Assembly (NCBI GenBank): GCA_031395645.1
Contig: JANNJM010000054.1
Span: 1-64,000 of the forward strand
Direction of reading: 5' to 3'
Source of the DNA: SHZI01 sp031395645
Lineage (GTDB): Bacteria; Pseudomonadota; Gammaproteobacteria; Steroidobacterales; GCA-2729495
DNA: 64,000 bases
Of this stretch, positions 31,204 through 38,912 are shown one piece after another. The position numbers were made by a program, and so were the translations under genes. Under the pieces are notes generated by a model. That model made no database searches. It was not told the origin of the DNA and saw nothing but the letters and a program-made list of their open reading frames with translations. How positions within the stretch are numbered: the stretch's first letter is position 1; every line of letters starts with the position of its first letter.

Positions 31204-31599
31204 CTACCGCCGCATTCGGCCACCGCCGGCCGGCATGCCGCCGCCACCGAAGCCGCCACCGGCGTCCGGCACGATCAGCGACGACGCCTGCTCACGGCGC
31301 ATCTCCTCGAGCTTCTGCATCGTCTCCACGAGCGAGCCGTTGGCAGCCACGGCAAAATTCTGCACGGCCTGCTCCAGGGAGTCGCCTGGAATCTCAAAAC
31401 TTAGGGGCAGCGCGCCCATGCGTGACATGAGCTGGGTCTGGCCGACATAGATCACCGGTCGCGCAGGATCCGGCTTGCCCGTCCTGTCGATCGGCGTGAG
31501 CCGCTGGATGGTGCCCACCCGGCGGTCGGTGAAAATTTCCTCCTGATAGAGGTCGTTCTCCTCCATCTTGAGTTCGAGATCGAGAGGTTGCTCAGCCAT
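31204..31599 (-). CDS. Hypothetical cytoplasmic protein with Gly-rich tail
   Basis: From the ATG at 31599 ('MAEQPLDLELKMEENDLYQE') the protein is 131 residues. It has an acidic N-terminus, a beta-like middle ('RVGTIQRLTPIDRTGKPDPA', 'PVIYVGQTQLMSRMGALPLS'), a helical segment and a C-terminus of GGGFGGGGMPAGGGRMRR. I do not recognise a characterised family. It is divergent from srkA with about 90 bases between. A longer reading to 31692 overlaps the srkA start and is unlikely. Confidence 0.65.
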   Translation of the reverse strand: MAEQPLDLELKMEENDLYQEEIFTDRRVGTIQRLTPIDRTGKPDPARPVIYVGQTQLMSRMGALPLSFEIPGDSLEQAVQNFAVAANGSLVETMQKLEEMRREQASSLIVPDAGGGFGGGGMPAGGGRMRR

Positions 31600-31690
31600 T
31601 GGCCAGTGTCCGCAGAAATCGGGCGGAGAGAATACCAGACCAGGCCGCCCCGGCCGTACTTGCCGGGCTGATATTGCTAGGATGTTTGGC

Positions 31691-32707
31691 ATGACGGCAG
31701 ATGGGAAAAACCCCGACAGCAGCGGCAGCCTTGCCTACCAGGACCTGTCGCCGGACGACATCCTGTCGTCGGTGGAAAGCCTAGGATTCCAGTGCGATGG
31801 CCGGCTGCTGACACTGAACAGCTATGAGAACCGGGTCTACCGGGTGGGTATTGAGGACGGAGCGCCGGTGGTCCCCAAGTTCTACCGGCCGGGGCGCTGG
31901 ACCGATGCGGCCATCCAGGAAGAACACGACTTCACGCTGGAGCTGGCCGACGCGGACATTCCGGTGGCGGCGCCCTTCGACCGTGACGGGCAGACGCTCC
32001 AGCACAGGGGTGCCTTCCGTTTCGCGGTCTACCCCTGCTTTGGCGGACGGGCACCGGAACTGGACGACCTGCAGTTACTGCGGCAACTGGGGCGCTTCGT
32101 GGCGCGCATACACCTGTGCGGACAACGCGCAACCTTTACACACCGGCCACACCTCTCCGCGCACTCCTACGGGGAATTGTCCCGCCAGTACCTGCTCGAC
32201 GCGGGACTGATCCCGGAAGACATCCGTCCCGCCTACGAAAGCGTCTGCGAGGCGGCGCTGGAACGCGTGGAGTTCTGTTACGAACGGGCCGGCGAGCCGC
32301 GCGAGTTCCGGCTGCACGGCGACTTTCACCCCGGCAATGTCCTGGTACTCAACCAGGTGCTGCATATCGTGGACTTCGATGACGCCTGTACCGGACCGTC
32401 CGTGCAGGACCTGTGGATGTTTCTCTCGGGAGACCGCTTCGAGCAGACGCCGCAACTGGCCGAACTGCTGGCCGGCTACACCGAGTTTCGCGAGTTCGAC
32501 GCCGCCGAACTCAACCTGATCGAGGCACTGCGCACGTTACGCATCATGCATTACGCCGCCTGGCTGGCGAAGCGCTGGGACGACCCCGCGTTCAAGATCG
32601 CGTTCCCCTGGTTCGGCGGCCAGCGCTACTGGGACGAGCACGTGCTGGCACTTCGCGAGCAGATCGCCCTCATGGACGAGGAACCACTGCGCTGGGAGCC
32701 CGCGTGA
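31691..32707 (+). CDS. srkA: Stress response kinase A
   Basis: Starting at the ATG at 31691, nine bases after AGGA, the protein is 338 residues; the ATG at 31682 is an alternative. It has the YihE/SrkA form of the aminoglycoside-phosphotransferase fold: 'LNSYENRVYRVG' in the N-lobe, catalytic 'FRLHGDFHPGNVLVL' and metal-binding 'HIVDFDDACTGPSVQDLW'. The E. coli homologue is a Ser/Thr kinase that counteracts MazF-dependent death under envelope stress. Its TGA overlaps the GTG of the next gene. Confidence 0.9.
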   Translation: MTADGKNPDSSGSLAYQDLSPDDILSSVESLGFQCDGRLLTLNSYENRVYRVGIEDGAPVVPKFYRPGRWTDAAIQEEHDFTLELADADIPVAAPFDRDGQTLQHRGAFRFAVYPCFGGRAPELDDLQLLRQLGRFVARIHLCGQRATFTHRPHLSAHSYGELSRQYLLDAGLIPEDIRPAYESVCEAALERVEFCYERAGEPREFRLHGDFHPGNVLVLNQVLHIVDFDDACTGPSVQDLWMFLSGDRFEQTPQLAELLAGYTEFREFDAAELNLIEALRTLRIMHYAAWLAKRWDDPAFKIAFPWFGGQRYWDEHVLALREQIALMDEEPLRWEPA

Positions 32708-33609
32708 AACTGCTTCGCCACTTGGCGATCGTCACGCACTGCGTACCGGATCTGCAGACGGTCGTCGCCGCGTGGACGAAGCACCTTGGATACCAGATCG
32801 CGGAACAGGGAACTCTCGAAGCCGGACTGTGTGCCATCTGGAACACGCCAGCCGCCGCCGGTCAGCGCTACTGCATCCTCCGCCCCGAGAGCGGCCAGGA
32901 CTCTTATATACGCTTCATCGAGACCGCAGACCGGGGTGGTTACGGGCCGCCGATGACCTTCGGCTGGAACGCCACCGAGCTGCTGGTCCGGGATGTCGAC
33001 GGTCTGGCGGCGCGCCTGCGCGGCTCGCCCTTTACGGTGCTTGGCGGACCTGGCGACCTGTATCCGCGGCCACGTGCACCGCGCGCGATGCAGGTGGTGG
33101 GCCCTTCGGGCGAGCTGATCTACTTCACCCGCATCCTCCCGGGCGGCAGCCGCTATGGCCTGCATGGCGCCCGATCCGAGGTTGATCGGGTGTTCATCGT
33201 CACCGTCGGCGGCCCCTCGTCGGAGCAGATGGAGGCTTTCTATGGCGGCACGCTCGGGCACCGCGTCATGGATCGCATGCCCTTCATCAATCCCATCCTG
33301 GCCGACGGGTGCGGCGCGCCGGACACCACCGTGTTCCCGACCTCGATCGCCAGAATTCCAGGACGGAGCTTCCTCGTGGAAATGGATGAATATCCGCAAG
33401 GGGTGCAACCCCGTGTGCGACGTGAGGGTCACCTCCCACCCGGCATGTCGATGGTGAGTTTCCGCGTGAACCGCCTCGACGATACACCCGTACCAATGCG
33501 GGCGCCGCCGCGCGCCATCAATGGAGCTCCCTACGGTGGGCGCAGGGTCGGCGTGATCGAGGGCAACGCGGGCGAATGGCTGGAACTGATCGAAGGAAAT
33601 TACCCATGA
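32704..33609 (+). CDS. Two-domain VOC family protein
   Basis: The GTG start at 32704 overlaps the srkA stop (GTGA), giving 301 residues beginning 'MKLLRHLAIVTHCVPDLQTV'. Two glyoxalase-fold halves are visible, about 1-140 and 155-300. The second ends 'GRRVGVIEGNAGEWLELIEG', carrying a Glu ligand position. The substrate is unknown. Its stop overlaps the ATG of the 2-hydroxyacid dehydrogenase, so the two may work in one pathway. Confidence 0.78.
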   Translation: MKLLRHLAIVTHCVPDLQTVVAAWTKHLGYQIAEQGTLEAGLCAIWNTPAAAGQRYCILRPESGQDSYIRFIETADRGGYGPPMTFGWNATELLVRDVDGLAARLRGSPFTVLGGPGDLYPRPRAPRAMQVVGPSGELIYFTRILPGGSRYGLHGARSEVDRVFIVTVGGPSSEQMEAFYGGTLGHRVMDRMPFINPILADGCGAPDTTVFPTSIARIPGRSFLVEMDEYPQGVQPRVRREGHLPPGMSMVSFRVNRLDDTPVPMRAPPRAINGAPYGGRRVGVIEGNAGEWLELIEGNYP

Positions 33610-34733
33610 CGCCAAGCCATCTCCTTGCCTGGGCCGCACTGCTGCTGGCGGTTCCTGTTGCACCCATCGCCGCTGATCAGTCGAACAAAATCAATCCGGC
33701 AATAACCGCATTAATCACCGAACTGGAACTAAAAGAAGCCCCCAACCCCGTGCGGGACACCAAAGGCTGGCGGCAACCCAGGCGCATCGTGGTCCGCGCC
33801 GAGTCGCCGGCCCGTCTCGCCGCCTTCCAGGAGATCGCTCCCGACGTGGAGTTCCTCGCCGCGAAGGACGAGGCAGCAGCCCTGGCGCTGATTGCCAACG
33901 CCGACGCGCTGATCGGCTTCTGCGAGCCCGACATCGTTGCGGCCGGCAAGCGCCTGCGCTGGATCCAGCTCTTCACGGCCGGCGCCGGACCCTGCTCGGC
34001 AATCCCGGAAGTCCGCAAGCGCGGCATCCTTGTCACCAACATGCAGCGCATCTCTGGCCCCGAGATCGCCGAGCACGCGCTGGCCATGCTGCTGGCGTTC
34101 ACCCGCGGCCTGAACACCTGGCTACCGATACAAAGCAAGGCGGAGTGGAATGAGCAGGCGTTCCCGATGCAGAAGATGTGGGAGCTTAAAGGTCGCACGC
34201 TGCTCGTGGTCGGCCTGGGCGGCATCGGCACGCAACTCGCCGAGCGCGCCCACGGTCTTGGCATGCGGGTGATTGCGACCCGCGCCTCGGCGGCCGACAA
34301 ACCGGCCTTCGTCGACTACGTGGGTAAGCCCGGGGAACTACTGACGCTGGCCGCCCGTGCGGACGTGGTCGTCAACTGCACGCCGCTGCTGCCCGCCACA
34401 CTGAACCTGTTCAACGGAAAGTTCTTCGCCAGCATGAAACCGGGCGGCTACTTCATCAACGTGGGCCGGGGCAAGAGCGTTAAGCAGGACGACCTCGTCG
34501 CGGCGCTGAAATCCGGCCAGCTCGCCGGCGCCGGCCTCGACGTGACCGACCCGGAACCGCTGCCCGCCGACCACCCGCTCTGGCAACTGCCGAACGTGAT
34601 CATCACACCCCACGTCGCAGCCACCTCGGACCGGGTCTTTGCCCGCGTGTTCCTGCTGGCCCAGGAGAACACGCGGCGGTACGTGGCGGGGGAACGCCTG
34701 CTGTCGGTCGTCGATACCGCGCGCGGCTACTGA
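33606..34733 (+). CDS. Exported-looking D-2-hydroxyacid dehydrogenase
   Basis: The ATG at 33606 overlaps the VOC stop (ATGA), giving 375 residues. The first 24 residues ('MTPSHLLAWAALLLAVPVAP', ending IAADQ) look like a cleavable signal peptide. The rest is a D-isomer 2-hydroxyacid dehydrogenase with NAD motif 'VVGLGGIGTQLAERAHGLGM', catalytic Arg in 'FINVGRGKS', Glu in 'DVTDPEPLP' and His in 'ITPHVAATSD'. All catalytic residues are present. An NAD-dependent enzyme in the periplasm is unexpected. Either the leader is retained as an anchor or the enzyme uses another cofactor source. Confidence 0.85.
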   Translation: MTPSHLLAWAALLLAVPVAPIAADQSNKINPAITALITELELKEAPNPVRDTKGWRQPRRIVVRAESPARLAAFQEIAPDVEFLAAKDEAAALALIANADALIGFCEPDIVAAGKRLRWIQLFTAGAGPCSAIPEVRKRGILVTNMQRISGPEIAEHALAMLLAFTRGLNTWLPIQSKAEWNEQAFPMQKMWELKGRTLLVVGLGGIGTQLAERAHGLGMRVIATRASAADKPAFVDYVGKPGELLTLAARADVVVNCTPLLPATLNLFNGKFFASMKPGGYFINVGRGKSVKQDDLVAALKSGQLAGAGLDVTDPEPLPADHPLWQLPNVIITPHVAATSDRVFARVFLLAQENTRRYVAGERLLSVVDTARGY

Positions 34734-34736
34734 CGC

Positions 34737-34760
34737 GTAGGAGCGGCTTCAGCCGCGACC
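34737..34760 (+). repeat. REP element, family 2 copy B
   Basis: GTAGGAGCGGCTTCAGCCGC core with GCGGCT/AGCCGC arms, three bases after the dehydrogenase stop. Copy C lies in inverted orientation at 35807-35830, so the toxin-antitoxin and CoA-binding genes are flanked by REPs. Confidence 0.85.
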
Positions 34761-34874
34761 CGCAATTTCCTGACGAAATCGCTGATTTCCCGAGGTGATA
34801 ACTCTGGCCTGGCGCCTTACTGTCCAAATGCTTCCGAAACTGGAAGTCCTCATCCCTAATCGCCCACCCGCTTC

Positions 34875-34902
34875 TGCTAGCATTAGCTACCTTTTGCTAG
34901 CA
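34875..34902. promoter_or_regulatory. Putative toxin-antitoxin operator (two TGCTAGCA sites)
   Basis: The palindrome TGCTAGCA occurs at 34875-34882 and again at 34895-34902, exactly 20 bases apart (two helical turns), 16 bases before the antitoxin ATG. This is the layout expected for cooperative binding of a ribbon-helix-helix antitoxin that represses its own promoter. Confidence 0.65.
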
Positions 34903-34917
34903 AACGAGGAATGGGCG

Positions 34918-35142
34918 ATGGCACAGGTACAGATGGCTACCCGCATCGATGAACGCGTCAAGAGAGCCGTTGAGGAAGTCTGCGCGGAGCGCGGACTGAA
35001 GATGGGTCGCTTTGTTGAGGACGCGTTGATCGACAAGCTGGAAGAGCTGGCCGATCTCGAGGATCTTGAGAAGATCCGCGCGGAACCGACGCGTTCGCTG
35101 GAGGAAGTCATCAAAGAACTGGGCCTTGATGGCGAGATATAG
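34918..35142 (+). CDS. Ribbon-helix-helix antitoxin (RelB-like)
   Basis: From the ATG at 34918, after a GAGGA site, the protein is 74 residues. The N-terminus 'MAQVQMATRIDERVKRAVEE' and 'RGLKMGRFVEDALIDKLEEL' form a beta strand and two helices of RHH type. The acidic C-terminus would wrap the toxin. It overlaps the toxin gene by 14 bases. Two palindromic operators lie just upstream. It is AT-richer than its surroundings in its promoter, as is common for acquired toxin-antitoxin loci. Confidence 0.82.
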   Translation: MAQVQMATRIDERVKRAVEEVCAERGLKMGRFVEDALIDKLEELADLEDLEKIRAEPTRSLEEVIKELGLDGEI

Positions 35143-35389
35143 CCTCAGGATTTCAGCGCTCGCCGAGAAGCAGCTGCGGGCAATCCCGCGCCATGACCAG
35201 TCGCGCCTGCTGCGCAGTGTGCTCCGCCTCGTCGACGACCCGCGGCCGCGGGGGTGCCGGAAGTTGCAGGGCTCCCTTGATACCTACCGGATTCGCGTCG
35301 GTTACTACCGGGTCGTGTACGCCATTGAGGATGCGCGATTGCTGGTTCTCGTGGTGAAACTCGGCCACCGGAAGGACATCTACCGCTAG
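35129..35389 (+). CDS. RelE-family toxin
   Basis: The ATG at 35129 lies inside the antitoxin end, giving 86 residues. It has the compact RelE pattern: 'MARYSLRISALAEKQLRAIP', 'RGCRKLQGSLDTYRIRVGYY', 'RVVYAIEDARLLVLVVKLGH' and 'RKDIYR' at the end. RelE toxins cleave mRNA in the ribosomal A site. The basic and aromatic residues of the C-terminus are present, so it looks intact. Its 3' end overlaps by four bases the end of the convergent CoA-binding gene. Confidence 0.88.
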   Translation: MARYSLRISALAEKQLRAIPRHDQSRLLRSVLRLVDDPRPRGCRKLQGSLDTYRIRVGYYRVVYAIEDARLLVLVVKLGHRKDIYR

Positions 35390-35802
35390 CCTATCCCCAG
35401 CCGTGGAATCTCAATGGCCGGGCACCGGTCCATGATCACCGTGAGCCCCGCCGCACAGCCCCGCTCCGCGGCTTCCGGATTGATCACTCCCAGCTGCATC
35501 CACACCACTTTCGCGCCGGTGGCGATCGCCTCATCAACGACCGGCCCGGCGTCCACCGGGTTGCGAAACACGTCCACCATGTCTACGGGTTGACCGATCG
35601 ACTTCAGGTCCGCATGGACGATTTCGCCGAGCAGCGTCTGACCCGCCAGCTTCGGATTCACGGGAATGCAACGATAGCCGTGCTCCTGCAGGAAGCGCAT
35701 GACTCCGTAGGACGCACGGTGGGGTTTGTTTGACGCGCCGACCACCGCGATGGTCTTCACGCGTCGGAGGGTGTCGATTAACAGTTGGTCGCTGGGATTC
35801 AT
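35386..35802 (-). CDS. CoA-binding domain protein (YccU-like)
   Basis: The 138-residue protein is a single Rossmann-type CoA-binding domain: 'IAVVGASNKPHRASYGVMRF', 'GYRCIPVNPKLAGQTLLGE', 'VDMVDVFRNPVDAGPVVDEA' and 'GAKVVWMQLGVINPEAAERG'. This matches the succinyl-CoA-synthetase-alpha-like YccU family, whose cellular role is not established. Its ATG overlaps the stop of a 33-codon reading frame extending from the SDR gene. Confidence 0.85.
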   Translation of the reverse strand: MNPSDQLLIDTLRRVKTIAVVGASNKPHRASYGVMRFLQEHGYRCIPVNPKLAGQTLLGEIVHADLKSIGQPVDMVDVFRNPVDAGPVVDEAIATGAKVVWMQLGVINPEAAERGCAAGLTVIMDRCPAIEIPRLGIG

Positions 35803-35900
35803 GCGGGGTCGCGGCTGAAGCCGCTCCTACGGGTGGCCGTCACGATCCCCGTGCACAGCACCAGCAGTGCGCCGCAGGCCACTCGCCGGATCAAAGCCAT
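35799..35900 (-). CDS. Possible 33-residue hydrophobic peptide ending in REP
   Basis: ATG at 35900 overlaps the SDR end by ten bases and TGA at 35799-35801 overlaps the next ATG. The peptide starts 'MALIRRVACGALLVLCTGIV', a potential membrane segment, and its last ten residues are encoded by REP copy C. The gap-free coupling on both sides is suggestive, but the REP-coded tail argues that it may be a chance frame. Confidence 0.25.
   Translation of the reverse strand: MALIRRVACGALLVLCTGIVTATRRSGFSRDPA
35807..35830 (-). repeat. REP element, family 2 copy C (inverted)
   Basis: On the minus strand it reads GTAGGAGCGGCTTCAGCCGC followed by GACC, identical to copy B. It lies between the SDR and CoA-binding genes. 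Confidence 0.85.
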
Positions 35901-36793
35901 GACCTCACCAGCTTCTCGGACTCCATCCAGAGGCGGGCGGCGAGTGCGTCGTCTTCCATGACTTTCTCAGGCGTTGCCACCGCGCAGTCCGCGAAGTACC
36001 GGCCGCTGATCCGGGCAACGTCCGGGTGCGTGGCCACAAAACAGGTGGTCGCCGCGCCCTGCGCCACGGTCTTGATCCGGGAGCGGAGCAGTGGCCCGAC
36101 GAGAGGTGCCAGCAGCTGCTGCCAAATGGGGATGTAGCGGATGATGTTGGTAATGATCAGGCCCGGATGCACGGCATTCGCCGTCGTTGCACTTCCTGCG
36201 AGTCGCTTCGCCAGTTCCAGTGCCACCAGCGCGTTGGCCAGCTTCGACTGCCCGTAGAACACCCTGGGGTCGTAGCCCTTCTCACCGGTCAGGTTGTTAA
36301 AGGCGATGCCGCCCGGCGGCGCCCACTTGTGGGCACTGCTGCTGACCATCACCACCCGCCCGGCGGGTGCCGCCCGCACCGCATCGAGCAGGCGCTGTAC
36401 GAGGAGAAAATGGCTGAGGTGGTTCACCACGAACTGTTTCTCCAGCCCCCGCACGAGCTCGAGCGTGGGCGGCGCCATGATCCCGGCGTTGCAGATCAGC
36501 ATGTCGAGGGGCACGCCCAGCTGGGCAACGCGGGCGGCACACTCAGCCACCGCGTCGAAGTCCTCGAGCTCGCAGGCCAGCGGCGTGGCCCGGCCCCGAA
36601 TGCCCGCACAGGCCGCCCGGGCCTTGTCCAGCGTGCGTCCCGTGACAAGCACATGCGCCCCGCGCCGGGCCAGCACCCGGGCCGTTTCCAGGCCGATACC
36701 GGACGTGGCGCCAGTCACCAGCGCCATCTGCCCGGTCAGGTCCAGGCCTTCGGTGACCTGCTCGGCCGTCGTGCTTTTGTCAAAACTGGTCAT
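35891..36793 (-). CDS. SDR family oxidoreductase (retinol dehydrogenase-like)
   Basis: The 300-residue protein has the SDR cofactor motif 'LVTGATSGIGLETARVLARR' near 26-45, 'LICNAGIM' near 105, the active-site serine in 'VVMVSSSAHKWAPP' and 'VFYGQSKLANALVALELAKR' with YxxxK. The form resembles retinol-dehydrogenase/WWOX-like SDRs with broad carbonyl or alcohol substrates. The substrate is not evident. It is divergent from uup. Confidence 0.85.
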   Translation of the reverse strand: MTSFDKSTTAEQVTEGLDLTGQMALVTGATSGIGLETARVLARRGAHVLVTGRTLDKARAACAGIRGRATPLACELEDFDAVAECAARVAQLGVPLDMLICNAGIMAPPTLELVRGLEKQFVVNHLSHFLLVQRLLDAVRAAPAGRVVMVSSSAHKWAPPGGIAFNNLTGEKGYDPRVFYGQSKLANALVALELAKRLAGSATTANAVHPGLIITNIIRYIPIWQQLLAPLVGPLLRSRIKTVAQGAATTCFVATHPDVARISGRYFADCAVATPEKVMEDDALAARLWMESEKLVRSWL

Positions 36794-36836
36794 GATTTGC
36801 GGGAGCCGGCTTCCCGGTACCAGGGGGTCAAGTCAG

Positions 36837-36842
36837 TATAAT
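36837..36842 (+). promoter_or_regulatory. Putative -10 box (TATAAT) of uup
   Basis: An exact TATAAT lies 36 bases before the uup ATG, implying a start near 36849. No good -35 hexamer is seen at 17 bases, so this is a partial match. Confidence 0.4.
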
Positions 36843-36877
36843 GCGCGCCACGTTTTTGGAAGCTGCTCCCGCGCCAC

Positions 36878-38797
36878 ATGTCCCTCGTCCGCCTCGATGA
36901 CGTTTCGCTCGCCTACGGCGAGCAGAAGCTGCTGGTCCACGTCGGCTTCGAAATCGAGGCCGGCGAACGCGTGTGTCTGATCGGCCGCAACGGCACAGGC
37001 AAGACTTCCCTGTTCCGGCTGATCACCGGCATCGTGCAGCCGGACAGCGGCCTGATCCAGTACCGGAACGGCCTGGTCATGAGCACGCTCGACCAGGCGC
37101 TGCCGGAGAACGTGGAGGCCACGGTGCGCGAGGTAGTCGCCGAGGGACTCGCGGACCTCAAGATCCTCGTGGACGAATACGAGCGCCTCGCGCATCAGAA
37201 CCTCGACAAGGCCGGCATGAAGCGCCTTGACGAACTCCAGCATCGCATCGACGAGCTGGATGGCTGGAGCATCGACCAGCGCGTCGAGCTCATGATGAAC
37301 GAAATGGCCCTCCCGCCCGACCAGCCGATCGGCGAGCTCTCCGGCGGCTGGCGCCGGCGGGTCGGCCTCGCCAAGGCGCTGATCAGCAAGCCGGATCTGT
37401 TGCTCCTCGACGAGCCGACCAACCACCTCGATATCGTCACGATCCAGTGGCTCGAGAACCGGATCCGCTCCTGGCCGGGGGCCGTGCTGTTCATCACCCA
37501 CGACCGGGCCTTCCTGGACAAGCTCGCCACCCGCATCTGCGAACTCGACCGCGGGCGGCTGCTCAGCTTTCCCGGCAGCTACGACGAGTACCTGGAACGC
37601 AAGGAGAAGTTGCTCGAGGACGAGGCCTCCGCCAACAAACTCTTCGACAAGAAGCTGGACGACGAGGAAATCTGGATCCGTCAGGGCGTCAAGGCCCGGC
37701 GGCACCGCAATCAGAACCGGGTGCGGCGGCTCGAAGGGCTGCGCCAGGAACATGCCGACCGCCTCTCGCCACTGAATCGGGCGCGCATCTCCATCGAGGC
37801 CGCGGACCAGTCTGGCCGCAAGGTGATTGAGGCAAAAAACGTCACGCACGGCTTCCGCGGCGAGGAACTCATCAGGGACTTCTCCTGCAAGATCATGCGC
37901 GGGGACCGCATCGGACTGCTCGGCAACAACGGCGTCGGCAAAAGTACGCTGCTCCGGATCCTGCTGGGAGAGATCATTCCCCAGCACGGCACGATCAAGA
38001 CCGGCACGGCGCTGGAGATCGGCTACTTCGGACAGCTGCGGGAAACTCTGGATCCCGAAAAAAGCGTGGCCTACATCGTCGGCAATGGCAGCGATTACGT
38101 GAAGATCAACGGCCACGAACGGCACGTGATCGGCTATCTCCGGGGGTTCCTCTTCAGCGCCAAGCGGGCCATGACGCCGGTCAAGTCCCTGTCCGGTGGT
38201 GAACGCAACCGGGTAATCCTGGCGCGGCTCTTCACCAAACCAACCAACTTCCTGATCCTCGACGAGCCCACCAATGATCTCGACGTGGAAACCCTCGAAG
38301 TGCTCGAGGACCGGCTCGACGAGTACAAAGGCACGCTGATCGTGGTGAGCCACGACCGGATGTTCCTCGACTCGGTCGTCACGAGCGTGTTTGCGTTCGA
38401 GCCCCGCGGTCACATCGAGCGTTACGTGGGCGGTTACAACGACTGGCTGCGCCAGGGTCGCCAGCTCGCGGAAACCGATAATCCGCACGTGGCCCAGGGT
38501 GGTGGGCAGGGCGGGGCGCCACCACCGTCAGCCGCAGAGAAGCGCAAGCAGGCCGCACGGGCCGGCCGCAAGCTGAGCTACAAGGACCAGCGCGAACTGG
38601 AATCCCTGTCCGCGAGCATCGAAGCGCTGGAGGCCGAGATCAAAGCCCTGGAGCGCCAGACCTCGGCAAAAGGCTTCTACGACAAGGCCTGGCACGACAC
38701 CGTCCCGGTGCTCGACGCCCTGCGCGCGAAGCAGGCCGAACACGAGCAGGTCACGGCCCGCTGGCTGGAACTCGAGGAACTGAAGGACCGGGCGTAG
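36878..38797 (+). CDS. uup: ABC-F ATPase Uup
   Basis: The 639-residue protein has two ABC domains and no membrane segments. Walker A motifs are 'GRNGTGKTS' (about 37) and 'GNNGVGKST' (about 349). Signatures are 'LSGGWRRRVGLAKAL' and 'LSGGERNRVILARLF', with matching 'LLLDEPTNHLD' and 'LILDEPTNDLD'. The C-terminal coiled coil (about 560-635) is typical of Uup. ABC-F proteins act on ribosomes or branched DNA; Uup limits transposon excision and helps resolve stalled translation. A REP palindrome begins on the last base of its stop. Confidence 0.92.
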   Translation: MSLVRLDDVSLAYGEQKLLVHVGFEIEAGERVCLIGRNGTGKTSLFRLITGIVQPDSGLIQYRNGLVMSTLDQALPENVEATVREVVAEGLADLKILVDEYERLAHQNLDKAGMKRLDELQHRIDELDGWSIDQRVELMMNEMALPPDQPIGELSGGWRRRVGLAKALISKPDLLLLDEPTNHLDIVTIQWLENRIRSWPGAVLFITHDRAFLDKLATRICELDRGRLLSFPGSYDEYLERKEKLLEDEASANKLFDKKLDDEEIWIRQGVKARRHRNQNRVRRLEGLRQEHADRLSPLNRARISIEAADQSGRKVIEAKNVTHGFRGEELIRDFSCKIMRGDRIGLLGNNGVGKSTLLRILLGEIIPQHGTIKTGTALEIGYFGQLRETLDPEKSVAYIVGNGSDYVKINGHERHVIGYLRGFLFSAKRAMTPVKSLSGGERNRVILARLFTKPTNFLILDEPTNDLDVETLEVLEDRLDEYKGTLIVVSHDRMFLDSVVTSVFAFEPRGHIERYVGGYNDWLRQGRQLAETDNPHVAQGGGQGGAPPPSAAEKRKQAARAGRKLSYKDQRELESLSASIEALEAEIKALERQTSAKGFYDKAWHDTVPVLDALRAKQAEHEQVTARWLELEELKDRA

Positions 38798-38849
38798 GAA
38801 ATGGGGACATGCCTCATTTCACCTTGAAATGAGGCATGTCCCCATTTCC
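38797..38849. repeat. REP-like palindrome, family 1 copy 3
   Basis: Perfect 25-bp arms (38797-38821 and 38825-38849) around CCT. The inner half reads TCATTTCA where copies 1 and 2 have TAATTTCC. The change is compensated in both arms, so pairing is preserved. Confidence 0.9.
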
Positions 38850-38912
38850 CCGAGCGATGAATCTGCCAGGTCCTGTCGCACGAACCACCGATCGTCCGCT
38901 GAGGAAACGACT

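Noticed and set aside
32413..32703. Upstream extension of the two-domain VOC protein
   Set aside because: The extra 97 residues are the shifted frame of srkA and Arg-rich. The GTG at 32704 overlapping the srkA stop gives a normal VOC N-terminus.
36811..36842. Complete sigma-70 promoter for uup
   Set aside because: The TATAAT box is exact, but no -35 hexamer is found at 16-18 bases, so only the -10 box is reported.
36833..38488. 551-codon minus-strand frame opposite uup
   Set aside because: It mirrors the ABC-F coding sequence, which has both Walker A, signature and Walker B sets. It would also extend through the uup promoter.
21531..38849. Possible CRISPR or IS ends from the repeated palindromes
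   Set aside because: Only three copies, 7-10 kb apart, no spacers, no cas genes and no transposase. They fit REP elements at gene ends.
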